This document shows positions 24,191 through 36,720 of a DNA stretch of 64,000 nucleotides, one piece after another (positions within the stretch are counted from its first letter, which is position 1; each line of letters starts with the position of its first letter). Below the pieces are notes generated by a model, which saw only the letters and a program-made list of their open reading frames with translations, ran no database searches and was not told the DNA's origin. A program made the translations under genes and the position numbers. The stretch covers positions 1-64,000 of the forward strand of contig NZ_BMQN01000014.1 of NCBI RefSeq assembly GCF_014648135.1, given 5' to 3'. This DNA comes from Deinococcus sedimenti (GTDB lineage Bacteria > Deinococcota > Deinococci > Deinococcales > Deinococcaceae).

Positions 24191-25585
24191 TCAGCTGTGC
24201 GTCATGTCGAGCGGCACGACCCACTGCGCGAACTCGTCCTCGGTGACGTAGCCCAGGCTCAGGGCGGCCTCCTTCAGGCTGCTGCCCTCCTTGTGGGCCT
24301 TCTTGGCGATCGCGGCGGCCTTGTCGTACCCGATGTGCTTGTTCAGGGCGGTGACCTGCATCAGGTTGATGCTGAGGTTGTGCTCGATCTTCTCGTAGGC
24401 GGGCTCGATGCCGACGGCGCAGTTGTCGTTGAACGCGAGGCAGGCGTCACTGATCAGACGGATGCTCTCCAGCACGGCGTGCACCATGACCGGCTTGAAC
24501 ACGTTCAGCTGGAAGTTCCCCTGCGAGCCCGCAAACGCCACCGTGGCGTCGTTCCCGAACACGCGCGTGGCGACCATCGTCATCGCCTCGGACTGCGTGG
24601 GGTTCACCTTGCCCGGCATGATGCTGCTGCCGGGCTCGTTCTCTGGAATGACGATCTCCCCGATGCCGTTGCGGGGCCCGGACGCCAGCCAGCGCACGTC
24701 GTTCGCCATCTTCATCAGTGCGCCCGCCAGGGTCCGCAGCGCCGCGCTGGTCTGCACCAGGGCGTCGTGCGCACTCAGGGCCGCGAACTTGTTCTCCGCA
24801 CTGCGGAACGCGAAGCCCGTCTCCTCGGCGTACTTCTTCGCGGCCAGATCACCGAACTGCGGGTGCGCGTTCAGGCCCGTCCCGACCGCCGTGCCGCCGA
24901 TTGCTAGTTCCAGCAGCCCCTCGCCGGCGTGCCGCACCTCGGCCAGCGCGTAATCCAGCTGCGCGACCCAGCCGCCGATCTCCTGACCCAGCGTGATCGG
25001 CGTGGCGTCCTGCAGGTGCGTGCGCCCCACCTTCACCAGCCCTGCATGCTCCTGCGCCTTCGCGTCCAGGGTGTCGCGCAGCTTCCCGACACTGCCGTAC
25101 AGCCGCTCGTTCAGTTCCAGCACCACCGCGATATGCATCGCCGTCGGGAAGGTGTCGTTGCTGCTCTGACCCCGGTTCACGTGATCGTTCGGATGCACCG
25201 GCTTCTTGCTGCCCAGCTCGCCGCCCGCGATCTCGATCGCGCGGTTGCTGATCACCTCGTTCGCGTTCATGTTGCTCTGCGTGCCCGACCCCGTTTGAAA
25301 CACCACCAGCGGGAAGTGCTCATCCAGCGTCCCGGCGATCACCTCGTCCGCCGCCTGCACGATCAGGTCCGCCACGTCACGCGGCAGCTCACCCAGGTCC
25401 GCGTTCGCCTGCGCCGCGCCCTTCTTCAGGATGCCCAGCGCGCGGATCACGGGCCGACCCCACACGAACGTGTCCCGCCCGATCGGGAAGTTATGAATGC
25501 TGCGCTCCGTCTGCGCGCCCCAGTAACGGCTGGCATCCACGTCAAGGGTGCCCATCGTGTCCGACTCTCTGCGGTAGGTCGTCAT
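24191..25585 (-). CDS. fumC: Fumarate hydratase, class II
   Basis: Reversible hydration of fumarate to malate in the TCA cycle. 464 residues, the typical homotetramer subunit length. Active-site segments: [44 protein letters not shown] and the superfamily signature [17 protein letters not shown]. These favour fumarase over aspartase or argininosuccinate lyase. A TAGACT hexamer lies 9 nt before ATG, so the mRNA leader would be almost absent. Confidence 0.95.
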   Translation of the reverse strand: MTTYRRESDTMGTLDVDASRYWGAQTERSIHNFPIGRDTFVWGRPVIRALGILKKGAAQANADLGELPRDVADLIVQAADEVIAGTLDEHFPLVVFQTGSGTQSNMNANEVISNRAIEIAGGELGSKKPVHPNDHVNRGQSSNDTFPTAMHIAVVLELNERLYGSVGKLRDTLDAKAQEHAGLVKVGRTHLQDATPITLGQEIGGWVAQLDYALAEVRHAGEGLLELAIGGTAVGTGLNAHPQFGDLAAKKYAEETGFAFRSAENKFAALSAHDALVQTSAALRTLAGALMKMANDVRWLASGPRNGIGEIVIPENEPGSSIMPGKVNPTQSEAMTMVATRVFGNDATVAFAGSQGNFQLNVFKPVMVHAVLESIRLISDACLAFNDNCAVGIEPAYEKIEHNLSINLMQVTALNKHIGYDKAAAIAKKAHKEGSSLKEAALSLGYVTEDEFAQWVVPLDMTHS

Positions 25586-25614
25586 ACAGCGGCAAGTCTA
25601 AACGCCACCGGCTG

Positions 25615-26724
25615 TCACACGTCCGGGAACGCGGCCGCCCCGTCCGGCCCACCCCCCGGCAGCGGCTCGTCGCGCCACCCGTCCCGCCCACCACGCTTCG
25701 CGGCGTACAGGTGCTCATCCGCTCGCGCCACCACGCTCGGCAACGTATCCCCGGGCCGGGCCAGGGTCACTCCCGCACTGATGGTCACGATCCCCACCCC
25801 TTCCATGGCCTGCGTACGGAAGGTCTGGCACAGCCGCTCCGCCAGCGCCCCCGCCTCCAGCCGGTCCATCCCCGGCAGGGTCATCAGGAACTCCTCACCC
25901 CCCCAGCGGCCCACCCGACCACCCGGCGGCAACTGCGCCTCCATCAGCCGCGCGGCACGCTCCAGCACCTCATCCCCCACCTGATGCCCGAACGTGTCGT
26001 TCACGCGCTTGAAGTGATCCAGGTCCAGCAGCAGCGCTGCCCCCCCCGACGTCAGCAGTTCCTCCACCGCCGGGTACATGCCCCGCCGGTTCGGCAGATT
26101 CGTCAGCAGGTCCGTGTGCGCCAGCCGCTCCATGACCTCCACGGCGCTGCGCTGCGCCTCGAACTGCCCCCGGTACCACGACAGCGCATGCACGAACAGC
26201 AGCACGATCCCCAGCGTCAGCTGCACCCGCGGCAGGTCCGCCGACACCGGCCCACCATTGAGCGCCAACCCGGCCCACGGCACCACCACGGCCAGTACGA
26301 ACAGCCCCGCGTTGTAGCGCCCCGCCACCCGGTTCGGAAACAGCAGATACGCCAGCATGACGTTCACGACCACCGACCAGTACAGCAGGTCCGACCCGCC
26401 CGTCAACGCCGGACGCTGCACCTCTTCCAGCAGCGCCTGCGCGAACACCTGCACATTCACCGTGAAGAACATCAGGCGTTCCACCAGCGGCAGCGGCTTC
26501 CCGAGCAGCAACCACACCAGACTGAACACCGCCGGGATCATCGTGACCGGCAGCACCACCTGCACGTACACATTCCGCACGCCCGAGGCATACGCCAGCA
26601 CATTCAGCGTCAACGCCACCAGCAGCCCCAGAATCAACGCCAGCAGATACAGCGTCCGCCGCATCTGCTCCGGTGGACGCCACACGGGCGGCCCGGCAAC
26701 TGGGCGCGACCGGGGCGGCGACAT
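25615..26724 (-). CDS. Membrane-bound diguanylate cyclase (GGDEF)
   Basis: 369 residues. Five or six hydrophobic helices fill roughly 22-190. The GGDEF domain follows: AHTDLLTNLPNRRG, LLDLDHFKRVNDTFGHQVGD, and the active-site loop GRWGGEEFL, intact for making cyclic di-GMP. No RxxD inhibitory site precedes the loop, so product inhibition through it is unlikely. ATG 26724 lies 6 nt after TACGCT, a leaderless arrangement. No c-di-GMP effector gene is nearby. Confidence 0.88.
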   Translation of the reverse strand: MSPPRSRPVAGPPVWRPPEQMRRTLYLLALILGLLVALTLNVLAYASGVRNVYVQVVLPVTMIPAVFSLVWLLLGKPLPLVERLMFFTVNVQVFAQALLEEVQRPALTGGSDLLYWSVVVNVMLAYLLFPNRVAGRYNAGLFVLAVVVPWAGLALNGGPVSADLPRVQLTLGIVLLFVHALSWYRGQFEAQRSAVEVMERLAHTDLLTNLPNRRGMYPAVEELLTSGGAALLLDLDHFKRVNDTFGHQVGDEVLERAARLMEAQLPPGGRVGRWGGEEFLMTLPGMDRLEAGALAERLCQTFRTQAMEGVGIVTISAGVTLARPGDTLPSVVARADEHLYAAKRGGRDGWRDEPLPGGGPDGAAAFPDV

Positions 26725-27009
26725 GAAGCCAGCGTACTCCTGGCCTCCCCGACCCCGTCAGCCCCCCAGTGGGGCCACCCCATACAATTTTGCTCAGGCG
26801 CGGGCACCTCGTCTCACTCTGCGCACCAAGGGCGCACGACGAACAGAAAAAGAAGAAGACGGCCACCTCTGAAAGTCAGCCGTCGAAAACGTCCGCAACA
26901 CCGTTTCTGTGAATTGCACTCCTTGCGACGGGAGCGCATGTCCTCGCTGTTGCTCGCTCAATCTATCCTCTGCCCGGGCTGATTGAGTGAGTCTGGAGTC
27001 TCCACACGT
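26725..27009. other. Intergenic region with several hairpins, no clear gene
   Basis: Less GC-rich than its surroundings. TACAAT at 26783-26788 is a fair -10. A stem GACGGC/GCCGTC (26858-26863, 26879-26884) followed on the minus strand by TTCTTCTTTTTC could end a minus-strand RNA. An 11-bp inverted repeat with one G-T pair (26953-26963, 26981-26991) encloses TATCCT (26964-26969). A 41-codon minus frame (26814-26939) is too weak to call. Confidence 0.35.
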
Positions 27010-27186
27010 ATGACGGATACCCTCCCAATCGCACTTTTCGGACTGGTTGCCTTTCTCGCTGTCCTGCTTGCCCTGGGAACCAAGCTGCCCCTGACGGCTC
27101 TGCTGAACTTTCGGAGCTCCTCCGGGCATGAAATGGCCGTCGCCGCAGCATTCATCACGTTCCTGACCTTCCTCCTCAAACTCTGA
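27010..27186 (+). CDS. Putative 58-residue membrane protein
   Basis: MTDTLPIALFGLVAFLAVLL opens a first hydrophobic helix. A short polar loop (NFRSSSGHE) and a second helix (AVAAAFITFLTFLLKL) follow, so two membrane spans are likely. GGAG lies at 26995-26998, rather far (11 nt) from ATG. A -10-like TATCCT (26964-26969) lies between inverted repeat arms. I recognise no family; the hydrophobic pattern is the main support. Confidence 0.4.
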   Translation: MTDTLPIALFGLVAFLAVLLALGTKLPLTALLNFRSSSGHEMAVAAAFITFLTFLLKL

Positions 27187-27195
27187 ATTCTGCGG

Positions 27196-27234
27196 CTAGA
27201 GCGGCGCTCCTCGGGTGAGGTAACGCCGCTCTAG
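27196..27234. promoter_or_regulatory. Inverted repeat overlapping the thyA -10
   Basis: Perfect 11-bp arms CTAGAGCGGCG (27196-27206) and CGCCGCTCTAG (27224-27234), 17-nt centre. The right arm overlaps the candidate thyA -10 TAGACT (27232-27237), which lies 6 nt before ATG. It could be an operator or a T-less terminator for the small gene upstream. Confidence 0.45.
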
Positions 27235-27243
27235 ACTGTCCAT

Positions 27244-28038
27244 ATGCGGCAGTACCTTGACCTGATGCGCCACGTTCTGGAGAACGGCACCGACAAGACC
27301 GACCGGACCGGCACCGGCACCCGCTCGGTATTCGGCGCGCAACTGCGCTTCGACCTCCGGGACGGCTTCCCCCTGGTCACCACGAAGAAGGTCCACCTGA
27401 AAAGCGTCATCTACGAACTGCTGTGGTTCCTGCGCGGCGAGAGTAACGTCACGTGGCTGCAGGAACGCGGCGTGAGCATCTGGGACGAATGGGCCGCCCC
27501 AGACGGCGAACTTGGCCCCGTGTACGGCGTGCAGTGGCGCAGCTGGCCCACCCCGGACGGCAGCAGCATCGACCAGATCACTCAAGTCATCGAGCAGATC
27601 AAACGCACGCCGGACAGCCGCCGCCTGATCGTGAACGCCTGGAACGTCGCACAGATCGAAAACATGGCCCTGCCCCCCTGCCACGCGATGTTCCAGTTCT
27701 ACGTGGCGGACGGGCGCCTCAGCTGCCAGCTTTACCAGCGCAGCGCGGATCTGTTCCTCGGCGTGCCGTTCAACATCGCCTCCTACGCCCTGCTGACCCT
27801 GATGGTCGCGCAGGTGTGCGGCCTGGAACCCGGTGAGTTCATCTGGACCGGTGGGGACGTGCACTTGTACAGCAACCACATGGAGCAGGTGGAACGGCAA
27901 CTGGCGCGGGAGCCGCGTGCACTGCCCGTCATGCACCTCAACCCCGAGGTCAAGGACATCTTTGACTTCCAGTACGAGGACTTCCGCCTGGAAGGCTACG
28001 ACCCGCACCCCGGCATCAAGGCCCCGGTGGCCGTGTGA
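27244..28038 (+). CDS. thyA: Thymidylate synthase
   Basis: Methylates dUMP to dTMP with methylene-tetrahydrofolate. 264 residues, the same length as the E. coli enzyme. The catalytic Cys is in [12 protein letters not shown], followed by [20 protein letters not shown] (phosphate and dUMP binding) and the C-terminal APVAV. Probably leaderless (TAGACT 6 nt before ATG). First gene of a four-gene run with folA, which regenerates its folate cofactor. Confidence 0.97.
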   Translation: MRQYLDLMRHVLENGTDKTDRTGTGTRSVFGAQLRFDLRDGFPLVTTKKVHLKSVIYELLWFLRGESNVTWLQERGVSIWDEWAAPDGELGPVYGVQWRSWPTPDGSSIDQITQVIEQIKRTPDSRRLIVNAWNVAQIENMALPPCHAMFQFYVADGRLSCQLYQRSADLFLGVPFNIASYALLTLMVAQVCGLEPGEFIWTGGDVHLYSNHMEQVERQLAREPRALPVMHLNPEVKDIFDFQYEDFRLEGYDPHPGIKAPVAV

Positions 28039-28457
28039 GCGGCTGCATCTTCTGCCGGATCGTGGCGGGGGACGCGACCGCCAGCATGGTCGCTGGAAAC
28101 GAACTGGCCGTCGCGTTTCTGGATATCGGGGCATTCACGCGTGGGCACACGCTGGTCGTGCCCCGGCGGCACGCGGTGACCTTTACCGACCTGACACCCG
28201 AGGAGGCCGCCGCCATGACCGCACTGGCACAGGAGGTCGCGCGCGCTATCCAGAGCAGCGAGGTGCGGGGCGAGGGCTTCAACCTCTGGATGGCGAACGG
28301 CGCGGCAGCCGGGCAGGACGTGTTTCACGCGCACCTGCACGTCTTCCCCCGGCATGCGGAGGACGGCGTGAGGGTAGCTGTAGACGCCCTGTCCCCCACC
28401 CGCGCTGAACTGGACGAGGTGGCCGCCGGACTGCGCCGCGCTCTGGAGCCCCTGTGA
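28035..28457 (+). CDS. HIT family protein (nucleotide hydrolase/transferase)
   Basis: 140 residues. Zinc-like cysteines in CIFCRIVAG and the catalytic histidine triad HAHLHVFPR identify the HIT superfamily (Hint-like branch). These hydrolyse nucleoside phosphoramidates or dinucleoside polyphosphates; the substrate is not resolvable. GTG start overlaps the thyA stop (GTGTGA), so it is co-translated with thyA. Confidence 0.9.
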   Translation: MSGCIFCRIVAGDATASMVAGNELAVAFLDIGAFTRGHTLVVPRRHAVTFTDLTPEEAAAMTALAQEVARAIQSSEVRGEGFNLWMANGAAAGQDVFHAHLHVFPRHAEDGVRVAVDALSPTRAELDEVAAGLRRALEPL

Positions 28458-28888
28458 CCCGTCCGTCGTTCGATGAGCTGGGGCTGGCGACGGCGCGGCT
28501 CTGGGCGACGCGCAGTGCGGACAGCAAGGTGCGGGTGGGGGCGTGCATCCTGGACCGGCATCACCGGGTGGTGGGGGTGGGGTACAACGGGCGCGCGGCG
28601 GGTGAACCGAATGAACGCGAGAGCCTGTCGCAGGGGCACAGTGGGTTCATTCACGCGGAGGTGAATGCGCTGCTGGCCGCCAACTGGAACGGCGAGGGGC
28701 ACACGTTGTACGTGACGCATGAGCCGTGTGCAGCGTGCGCGCGGCTGATCGTGAATTCGCGGCGGGTGGGGCGCGTGATCTTCGAGACGGCGTACCGCGA
28801 GACGAACCGCGTGGAATCGGGCCTGCCGAGCGGGGAGCAGATCCTGCGGGATGCGGGGATCGAGGTGCGGCATGTCCCGGCCCCCTGA
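28454..28888 (+). CDS. Deoxycytidylate/cytidine deaminase-like zinc protein
   Basis: 144 residues. Zinc site: HAEVNALL (His plus catalytic Glu) and EPCAACARLI (two Cys). The N-terminal region and SLSQGHSGFIHAE resemble dCMP deaminase and ComEB-type proteins. dCMP deamination would feed dUMP to ThyA, which fits the operon. GTG start overlaps the HIT gene stop (CTGTGACC). Confidence 0.85.
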   Translation: MTRPSFDELGLATARLWATRSADSKVRVGACILDRHHRVVGVGYNGRAAGEPNERESLSQGHSGFIHAEVNALLAANWNGEGHTLYVTHEPCAACARLIVNSRRVGRVIFETAYRETNRVESGLPSGEQILRDAGIEVRHVPAP

Positions 28889-29402
28889 ACTGGGCGAGGC
28901 TGAGCGGGTTGGCCCGGAACTGGTCGGCATCGTCGCGGTGACCGAGAACGGCGTGATCGGGCGGGACGGGGGGATGCCGTGGCACCTCCCGGCGGATCTG
29001 GCGCATTTCCGGTCGCGCAGTCGCGGGAAGCCGAACGTGATGGGTCGCAAGGTGTGGGACTCGCTGGGGGGGCGGCCGCTGCCGGGCCGGGCGAACATCG
29101 TCCTGACCCGAAATGCGGCGTTCAGCGCGCCGGGCGCGCAGGTGGCGCACTCGCCGCAGGACGCGCTGGCGCTGGCCGGGGACGCGCCGGAGGTGGCGAT
29201 CATCGGCGGGGCGGAGGTGTACGCCCTGTACCTCCCGCAGTTGACGCGGGTGGAACTCACGCTGATTCACGCGCGGCTGGACGGGGACACGTTCATGCCG
29301 GACCTGGGGGACGGGTGGGTCGTCACGTGGGAGACGACGCGCGCGGCGGACGACGCGAATCCCTTCGACCTGACGTTCCGCACGCTGACCCGCCACCCCT
29401 GA
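28872..29402 (+). CDS. folA: Dihydrofolate reductase
   Basis: Reduces dihydrofolate to tetrahydrofolate, restoring the cofactor that ThyA oxidises. 176 residues. [20 protein letters not shown] is the N-terminal substrate strand, [17 protein letters not shown] binds NADPH, and [13 protein letters not shown] is the glycine pair of the cofactor site. ATG 28872, 5 nt after GAGGTG, overlaps the deaminase gene by 17 bp. Last gene of the thymidylate operon. Confidence 0.93.
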   Translation: MSRPPELGEAERVGPELVGIVAVTENGVIGRDGGMPWHLPADLAHFRSRSRGKPNVMGRKVWDSLGGRPLPGRANIVLTRNAAFSAPGAQVAHSPQDALALAGDAPEVAIIGGAEVYALYLPQLTRVELTLIHARLDGDTFMPDLGDGWVVTWETTRAADDANPFDLTFRTLTRHP

Positions 29403-29461
29403 TCGGCTCACCGTGCCTTGCCTGCAGACTCGGGCGGGGCGCGGCTGACAGAATGCCGCTC

Positions 29462-30460
29462 ATGAGTCTGGTGGATGTCGCCATCGTCGGAGCGGGCCCG
29501 GTGGGCCTCGCCGCCGCCATCGCCTGCAAGCGTGCAGGCCTGAGTTACGTGGTGCTGGAGAAAGGTTGCGTGGTGAACGCGATCTTCGAGTACCCCACGT
29601 ACATGTCGTTCTTCACGACCGCGCCGGAACTGGAGATCGGGAATCACCCCATGGTGACCGGGCACGACAAACCCGACCGCCGCGACGCGCTGATGTACTA
29701 CCGGCTGGTCGCGCAGCGCGAAGCCCTGAACGTCGAGCAGTACACCGAGGTGACCCGCGTGCACGCCGCCCCGGCAGGCTTCACGCTGGAAGTCGAGAAG
29801 CGCGACGGCACGCCCGGCGTGGTCGAGGCGCGGCGCGTGGTGGTCGCCACCGGGTACTACGACAACCCCCTCGCGCTGGGCATCGCCGGTGAGGACGGCG
29901 AGAACGTCAGCCACTACTACACCGAGGCGCACCCGTTCATGGGCCTGAACGTCACCGTGATCGGCGCCGGGAACAGCGCCGCCGACGCCGCGCTGGACCT
30001 GTGGCGCAGCGGCGTGAACGTCACCATGGTCGTCCGCGCGCCCGAACTGAAGAGCACCATCAAGTACTGGGTGCGCCCGGATCTGGAAAACCGCATCAAG
30101 GAAGGCAGTATCGCCGCGCACTTTGGTTCCCGCGTGGTCGAGATCCACCCCGAGCATGTGGTCGTGCAGCGCGAGGACGGCACCACCTGGGAGCTGCCCA
30201 CGCACTTCACGTTCGCGCTGACCGGGTACCGCCCCGACCTCTCCTTCCTGGACGGCCTGAACCTCGCCACGCAGCCGGACGAGTGCCTGGTGCTGGACGA
30301 GCACTACCAGAGCAGCGTGACGGGCCTGTTCGTGGTGGGCAGCGCGGGCTTTGCCGGGCGGACGAATCAAGTGTTCATCGAGAACGGCCGCTTCCATGCC
30401 GATCACGCCGTCGCGGAGATCGCGCGGCAGCTGGCCGAGCGGGGCGTGCAGCCCGCCTGA
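29462..30460 (+). CDS. ypdA: YpdA family bacillithiol disulfide reductase (putative)
   Basis: 332 residues, two Rossmann domains. FAD binding [18 protein letters not shown], and NADPH binding [18 protein letters not shown]. YpdA-type features include [19 protein letters not shown] with the single conserved cysteine and [16 protein letters not shown] at the C-terminus. YpdA reduces oxidised bacillithiol in Firmicutes; Deinococcus also makes bacillithiol. ATG 29462 (MSLVDV) is chosen; an ATG 9 nt upstream is possible. It is followed by a strong terminator. Confidence 0.85.
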   Translation: MSLVDVAIVGAGPVGLAAAIACKRAGLSYVVLEKGCVVNAIFEYPTYMSFFTTAPELEIGNHPMVTGHDKPDRRDALMYYRLVAQREALNVEQYTEVTRVHAAPAGFTLEVEKRDGTPGVVEARRVVVATGYYDNPLALGIAGEDGENVSHYYTEAHPFMGLNVTVIGAGNSAADAALDLWRSGVNVTMVVRAPELKSTIKYWVRPDLENRIKEGSIAAHFGSRVVEIHPEHVVVQREDGTTWELPTHFTFALTGYRPDLSFLDGLNLATQPDECLVLDEHYQSSVTGLFVVGSAGFAGRTNQVFIENGRFHADHAVAEIARQLAERGVQPA

Positions 30461-30471
30461 CCCCCTTGCGG

Positions 30472-30506
30472 GGGCCGCCCGGTGAAGACTGCCGGGCGGC
30501 CCTTTC
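30472..30506 (+). terminator. Terminator of ypdA
   Basis: Perfect 11-bp stem GGGCCGCCCGG (30472-30482) with CCGGGCGGCCC (30492-30502), 9-nt loop, then TTTC. Confidence 0.75.
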
Positions 30507-30542
30507 ATGGAGCGGCCGGGGGGGGCGTGGAATACTCGCCGC

Positions 30543-31919
30543 ATGATCCCCGCATCCCGGCGCGCCCTGACCCTGGGCGCTCTGCTGCTCAGTGGCCCCC
30601 TGCTGCCCGCGTCCGCCCAGACGGGCACGGAGCCCTCCCCTCCCCCACCGGCGCAGACCATCCCCGCGATCCCGCCCACGCCGCCCGCCCCGCAGCCCAC
30701 GCCAATTCCGGAGCCTCAGCCGACCCCGGAACCCACGCCCACCCCGACCCCCGAACCCAGCCCGGTACCGACCCCGGCTCCTCAGCCCGCGCCGCCCACT
30801 CCCACCCCGGAGGTCACCCCTGCCCCGGCGAAGATCACTGCGCCTCTGCTGATCACCGTGGAGGCCCAGTGGCCCGCGCTCGTGAACGGCAAGAAGACGA
30901 CCGTGCCCTTCAGCCGCACCCTGACCATTCCCGGCAAGCGAGTGGAGGTCATCCGAGCGCGCGGCGTGATCACCGAGAGCCTGGAGCAGGAACTGGCGAG
31001 CTTCCTGAAGGGACTGCCCACCACCGCGCAGGACGCCCGTTTCGAGCAGCTGTGGGATGGCTGGGCGGTCGTGCAGCGGAACGGGCTGAAGGTGGACGCC
31101 GCGAAGGCCCGCGCGAACCTGTTGGCCGCCATCCAGGATCCGAAGGGCCTCAAGGTGACCATCCCAGTGAGTGGGCAGGTCGCGCCGAAACGCACCCTGG
31201 AGTACTTCGCGTCCCGCGGCATCACCGCGCACCTGGGCACCGGGCAGACGAACTACTACGGCAGCAGCGCCGCCCGCGTCACGAACATCCATGTGGGCAC
31301 CCGCCGCTTCCAGGACCGCCTGCTGGACGGAAAGACCGTGTCCTTCAACCAGATGGTCGGTCCGATCAGCACCGGCACGGGCTTCGTGACCGGACTGGTC
31401 ATCGCCGGGGAACGCACGGCGAATGGCGTGGGCGGCGGCATCTGCCAGGTCAGCACCACCGTCTTCCGCGCGCTGTACGCGGCGGGCCTGCCCATCCTGC
31501 AACGCCAGAACCACTCCTATCAGGTGCACTACTACGACCCACAGGGCCTCGACGCGACCATCTACCAGCCCAGCCTGGACCTGAAATTCGCCAACGACAC
31601 CGGGGGTTCGCTGTGGTTCCAGAGCGACTGGGACGACGCGTCCTCCACTCTGACCGTGACCGTGTTCGGCAAGGCCCGCGACTTCACGGTTGAGATCGGC
31701 GCGCCCCGCACCCTGAGCAGCACGCCCGCCCCCGCCGACCGCCTGATCCGCGACGCCAGCCTGCCCGCCGGGCAGCGCAAACAGGTGGACTGGGCCGCAC
31801 CCGGCGCGGTCATTGAGGTCACCCGCAAGTTCATGCGGGACGGGAAGGCCTTCAAGCAGGACACCCTCAAGAGCAGCTACCGGCCCTGGCCGAACATCTA
31901 CCTCGTCGGCACCCGCTGA
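30543..31919 (+). CDS. Secreted VanW family protein
   Basis: 458 residues. Signal peptide ([18 protein letters not shown] to ASAQ), then a Pro/Thr/Glu-rich linker of about 75 residues, probably crossing the cell wall. A peptidoglycan-binding-like region comes before the VanW domain, identified by [17 protein letters not shown] and [22 protein letters not shown]5-like strand region ends the protein. VanW domains occur with cell-wall and vancomycin-resistance genes; their biochemical role is unknown. ATG 30543 lies 6 nt after AATACT. Confidence 0.88.
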   Translation: MIPASRRALTLGALLLSGPLLPASAQTGTEPSPPPPAQTIPAIPPTPPAPQPTPIPEPQPTPEPTPTPTPEPSPVPTPAPQPAPPTPTPEVTPAPAKITAPLLITVEAQWPALVNGKKTTVPFSRTLTIPGKRVEVIRARGVITESLEQELASFLKGLPTTAQDARFEQLWDGWAVVQRNGLKVDAAKARANLLAAIQDPKGLKVTIPVSGQVAPKRTLEYFASRGITAHLGTGQTNYYGSSAARVTNIHVGTRRFQDRLLDGKTVSFNQMVGPISTGTGFVTGLVIAGERTANGVGGGICQVSTTVFRALYAAGLPILQRQNHSYQVHYYDPQGLDATIYQPSLDLKFANDTGGSLWFQSDWDDASSTLTVTVFGKARDFTVEIGAPRTLSSTPAPADRLIRDASLPAGQRKQVDWAAPGAVIEVTRKFMRDGKAFKQDTLKSSYRPWPNIYLVGTR

Positions 31920-31930
31920 CTACGTGAACA

Positions 31931-31961
31931 AGAGGCGGCCCCGGTCACCGGGGCCGCCTCT
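31931..31961. terminator. Bidirectional terminator hairpin between the VanW gene and parB
   Basis: 15-bp perfect palindromic arms (31931-31945 with 31947-31961), GC-rich. It serves two convergent genes; the minus side is followed by TTGTTC, the plus side has no T-run. Confidence 0.65.
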
Positions 31962-31985
31962 CGCCTGTTGTGGTCTCCTGCTCCG

Positions 31986-33555
<1,570 letters not shown>

Positions 33556-33589
33556 AGCGGCCCCCGCGTGTGTTCGTGTCGCATGCCGT

Positions 33590-34327
33590 TCACCGTGCCG
33601 TCCAGAATAGCGGCTGCTGGTTGGGAACACCCTCGCGTCTGGGGTACTTCTTCGGGGTGGGTCCGACCTTCTCGATCACAACCAGGGTGCGCGCGTCGCC
33701 CAGCACCGGCAGGGTGAAGGCGTCCACCTCGGTCACGCGGCCCCCGACCTCGTCCGCCGCGCGGCGACCGGCGTGCAGTTCCTCCTCGCTGATCGGGCCC
33801 TTTTGCGCCACGAGCAGCCCGCCGGGCTTCAGCAGCGGTAGGCCCAGTTCCGCCAGGATCGGCAGGGCCGCCACGGCGCGGCACACCACCCGGTCGTACG
33901 TCTCGCGGTGTTCCGGGTCGCGTCCCAGCGTCTCGGCGCGGCCCACCAGCGGCGTCACGCCCTTGAGGTTCAGCGTCTCGGCGGCCGAGCGCACGAAGTC
34001 GATCTTCTTGCGGATCGAGTCGAGCGGCGTGAACGCGGCGTCCGGGCGCACGATCGCCAGCGGCAGCGTCGGGAAACCAGCACCGGTGCCGATGTCCAGC
34101 ACGCGCAGGCCCGCGCCGTCCAGGTGTTCGCCGCGCAGGCAGCTCAGTGAATCCACGAAGTGCTTCAGGACGATGTCCGATTCCGTCTTCAGCGCCGTGA
34201 GGTTCACGCGGCTGTTCGCCTCGACCAGCAGGTCCAGCAGCTGCTCGAACTGCGGCAGCTGTCCTTCGACGTTCAGGCCGAGTTCTGCCGCGCCCTGACC
34301 GAGGAGTGCCTGTCCCTCGGGCGTCAC
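33590..34327 (-). CDS. rsmG: 16S rRNA (guanine527-N7)-methyltransferase RsmG (GidB)
   Basis: 245 residues. Family segments [21 protein letters not shown], the SAM loop [17 protein letters not shown], and [10 protein letters not shown] are intact. Methylates G527 of 16S rRNA; loss gives low-level streptomycin resistance in other bacteria. ATG overlaps the stop of the LAGLIDADG-like gene upstream (ATGA). It sits in the standard origin-proximal gidA-gidB-parA-parB block. Confidence 0.94.
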   Translation of the reverse strand: MTPEGQALLGQGAAELGLNVEGQLPQFEQLLDLLVEANSRVNLTALKTESDIVLKHFVDSLSCLRGEHLDGAGLRVLDIGTGAGFPTLPLAIVRPDAAFTPLDSIRKKIDFVRSAAETLNLKGVTPLVGRAETLGRDPEHRETYDRVVCRAVAALPILAELGLPLLKPGGLLVAQKGPISEEELHAGRRAADEVGGRVTEVDAFTLPVLGDARTLVVIEKVGPTPKKYPRREGVPNQQPLFWTAR

Positions 34328-34668
34328 AGGCCGTACCTGACTTTCATATCCTGATACCTCTCGTAGACGTGTTCATCGATGTCCTCCAGCGGCAGCCGGT
34401 CCAGCAGGGGCAGCAGCGTCTCGCGCAGCACCTCGCCGCGCGCCATCCACTGAAAATAGCGCCTGCCACCGTGGTTGTACGGCCCGTACAGCTTCGAGCC
34501 GGGGCACAGGCGCAGCAGCGTCTCGAAGAGTTTCTGGTGGCGGGTGTGCATGCGCAGCGTGATCTGCGGCTGCTTGCCGTCCCCGCCGAAGTGGCCCTCG
34601 CCGATCAGGATGCCCAGCAGCAGGCCGTCCTCGAATGGGGTGTTGGTGGTGTTCACTGCTCCGGTCAT
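34324..34668 (-). CDS. Stand-alone LAGLIDADG-like protein coupled to rsmG
   Basis: 114 residues. [16 protein letters not shown] fits the first LAGLIDADG helix (usual form LAGLIDGEGSF), followed by strands and a basic stretch ([19 protein letters not shown]) and [14 protein letters not shown], the usual order of the homing-endonuclease half-domain. A single motif means it would act as a dimer. No intron or intein is seen in rsmG or mnmG, so it is free-standing. Its stop overlaps the rsmG start, which suggests domestication rather than a recent parasite. DNA cleavage is not shown. Confidence 0.65.
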   Translation of the reverse strand: MTGAVNTTNTPFEDGLLLGILIGEGHFGGDGKQPQITLRMHTRHQKLFETLLRLCPGSKLYGPYNHGGRRYFQWMARGEVLRETLLPLLDRLPLEDIDEHVYERYQDMKVRYGL

Positions 34669-34693
34669 CGAACCTCCATTGTTTCACCGTCAA

Positions 34694-34707
34694 GTTTCCC
34701 GTGAAAC
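34694..34707. promoter_or_regulatory. parS site 1 (ParB binding)
   Basis: GTTTCCCGTGAAAC differs from the consensus parS core GTTTCACGTGAAAC at one base and matches the Thermus-type site as I recall it. A half-site TGTTTCAC lies 14 nt upstream (34680-34687). It lies between mnmG and the LAGLIDADG-like gene. Confidence 0.8.
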
Positions 34708-34726
34708 GCAGGTACGGTCAAGCGAC

Positions 34727-34757
34727 GAAAAAATCGGAGGGAAGATCACCCTCCGAT
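34727..34757 (-). terminator. Terminator of mnmG
   Basis: On the minus strand, perfect 9-bp stem ATCGGAGGG/CCCTCCGAT (34733-34741 with 34749-34757), 7-nt loop, followed by TTTTTTCG. It lies between the two parS sites. Confidence 0.85.
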
Positions 34758-34773
34758 CCATATTGTTTCACCG

Positions 34774-36585
<1,812 letters not shown>

Positions 36586-36684
36586 CAGCCCACCAGTGTA
36601 CCCGCCCCGAGAATGGGAAACGGTGATCCCGTGCGGCACTGTGTGGACCCCGCCGGGGGTGACCGGCCCAGCCGATCAGGGCCG

Positions 36685-36713
36685 TTGAGCCGCGCTGACC
36701 GCCCGCCTACCAT
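36685..36713 (+). promoter_or_regulatory. Promoter of the aminotransferase gene
   Basis: TTGAGC (36685-36690), 17 nt, TACCAT (36708-36713). ATG follows after 7 nt, so the mRNA should be leaderless. Confidence 0.6.
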
Positions 36714-36720
36714 GGGGGGT

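Noticed and set aside
26814..26939. 41-codon minus-strand ORF, Cys/Arg-rich, before the diguanylate cyclase gene
   Set aside because: A weak GAGGAC precedes its ATG, but it contains the hairpin and T-rich tract of a possible terminator and its composition is not protein-like. Kept only as a note.
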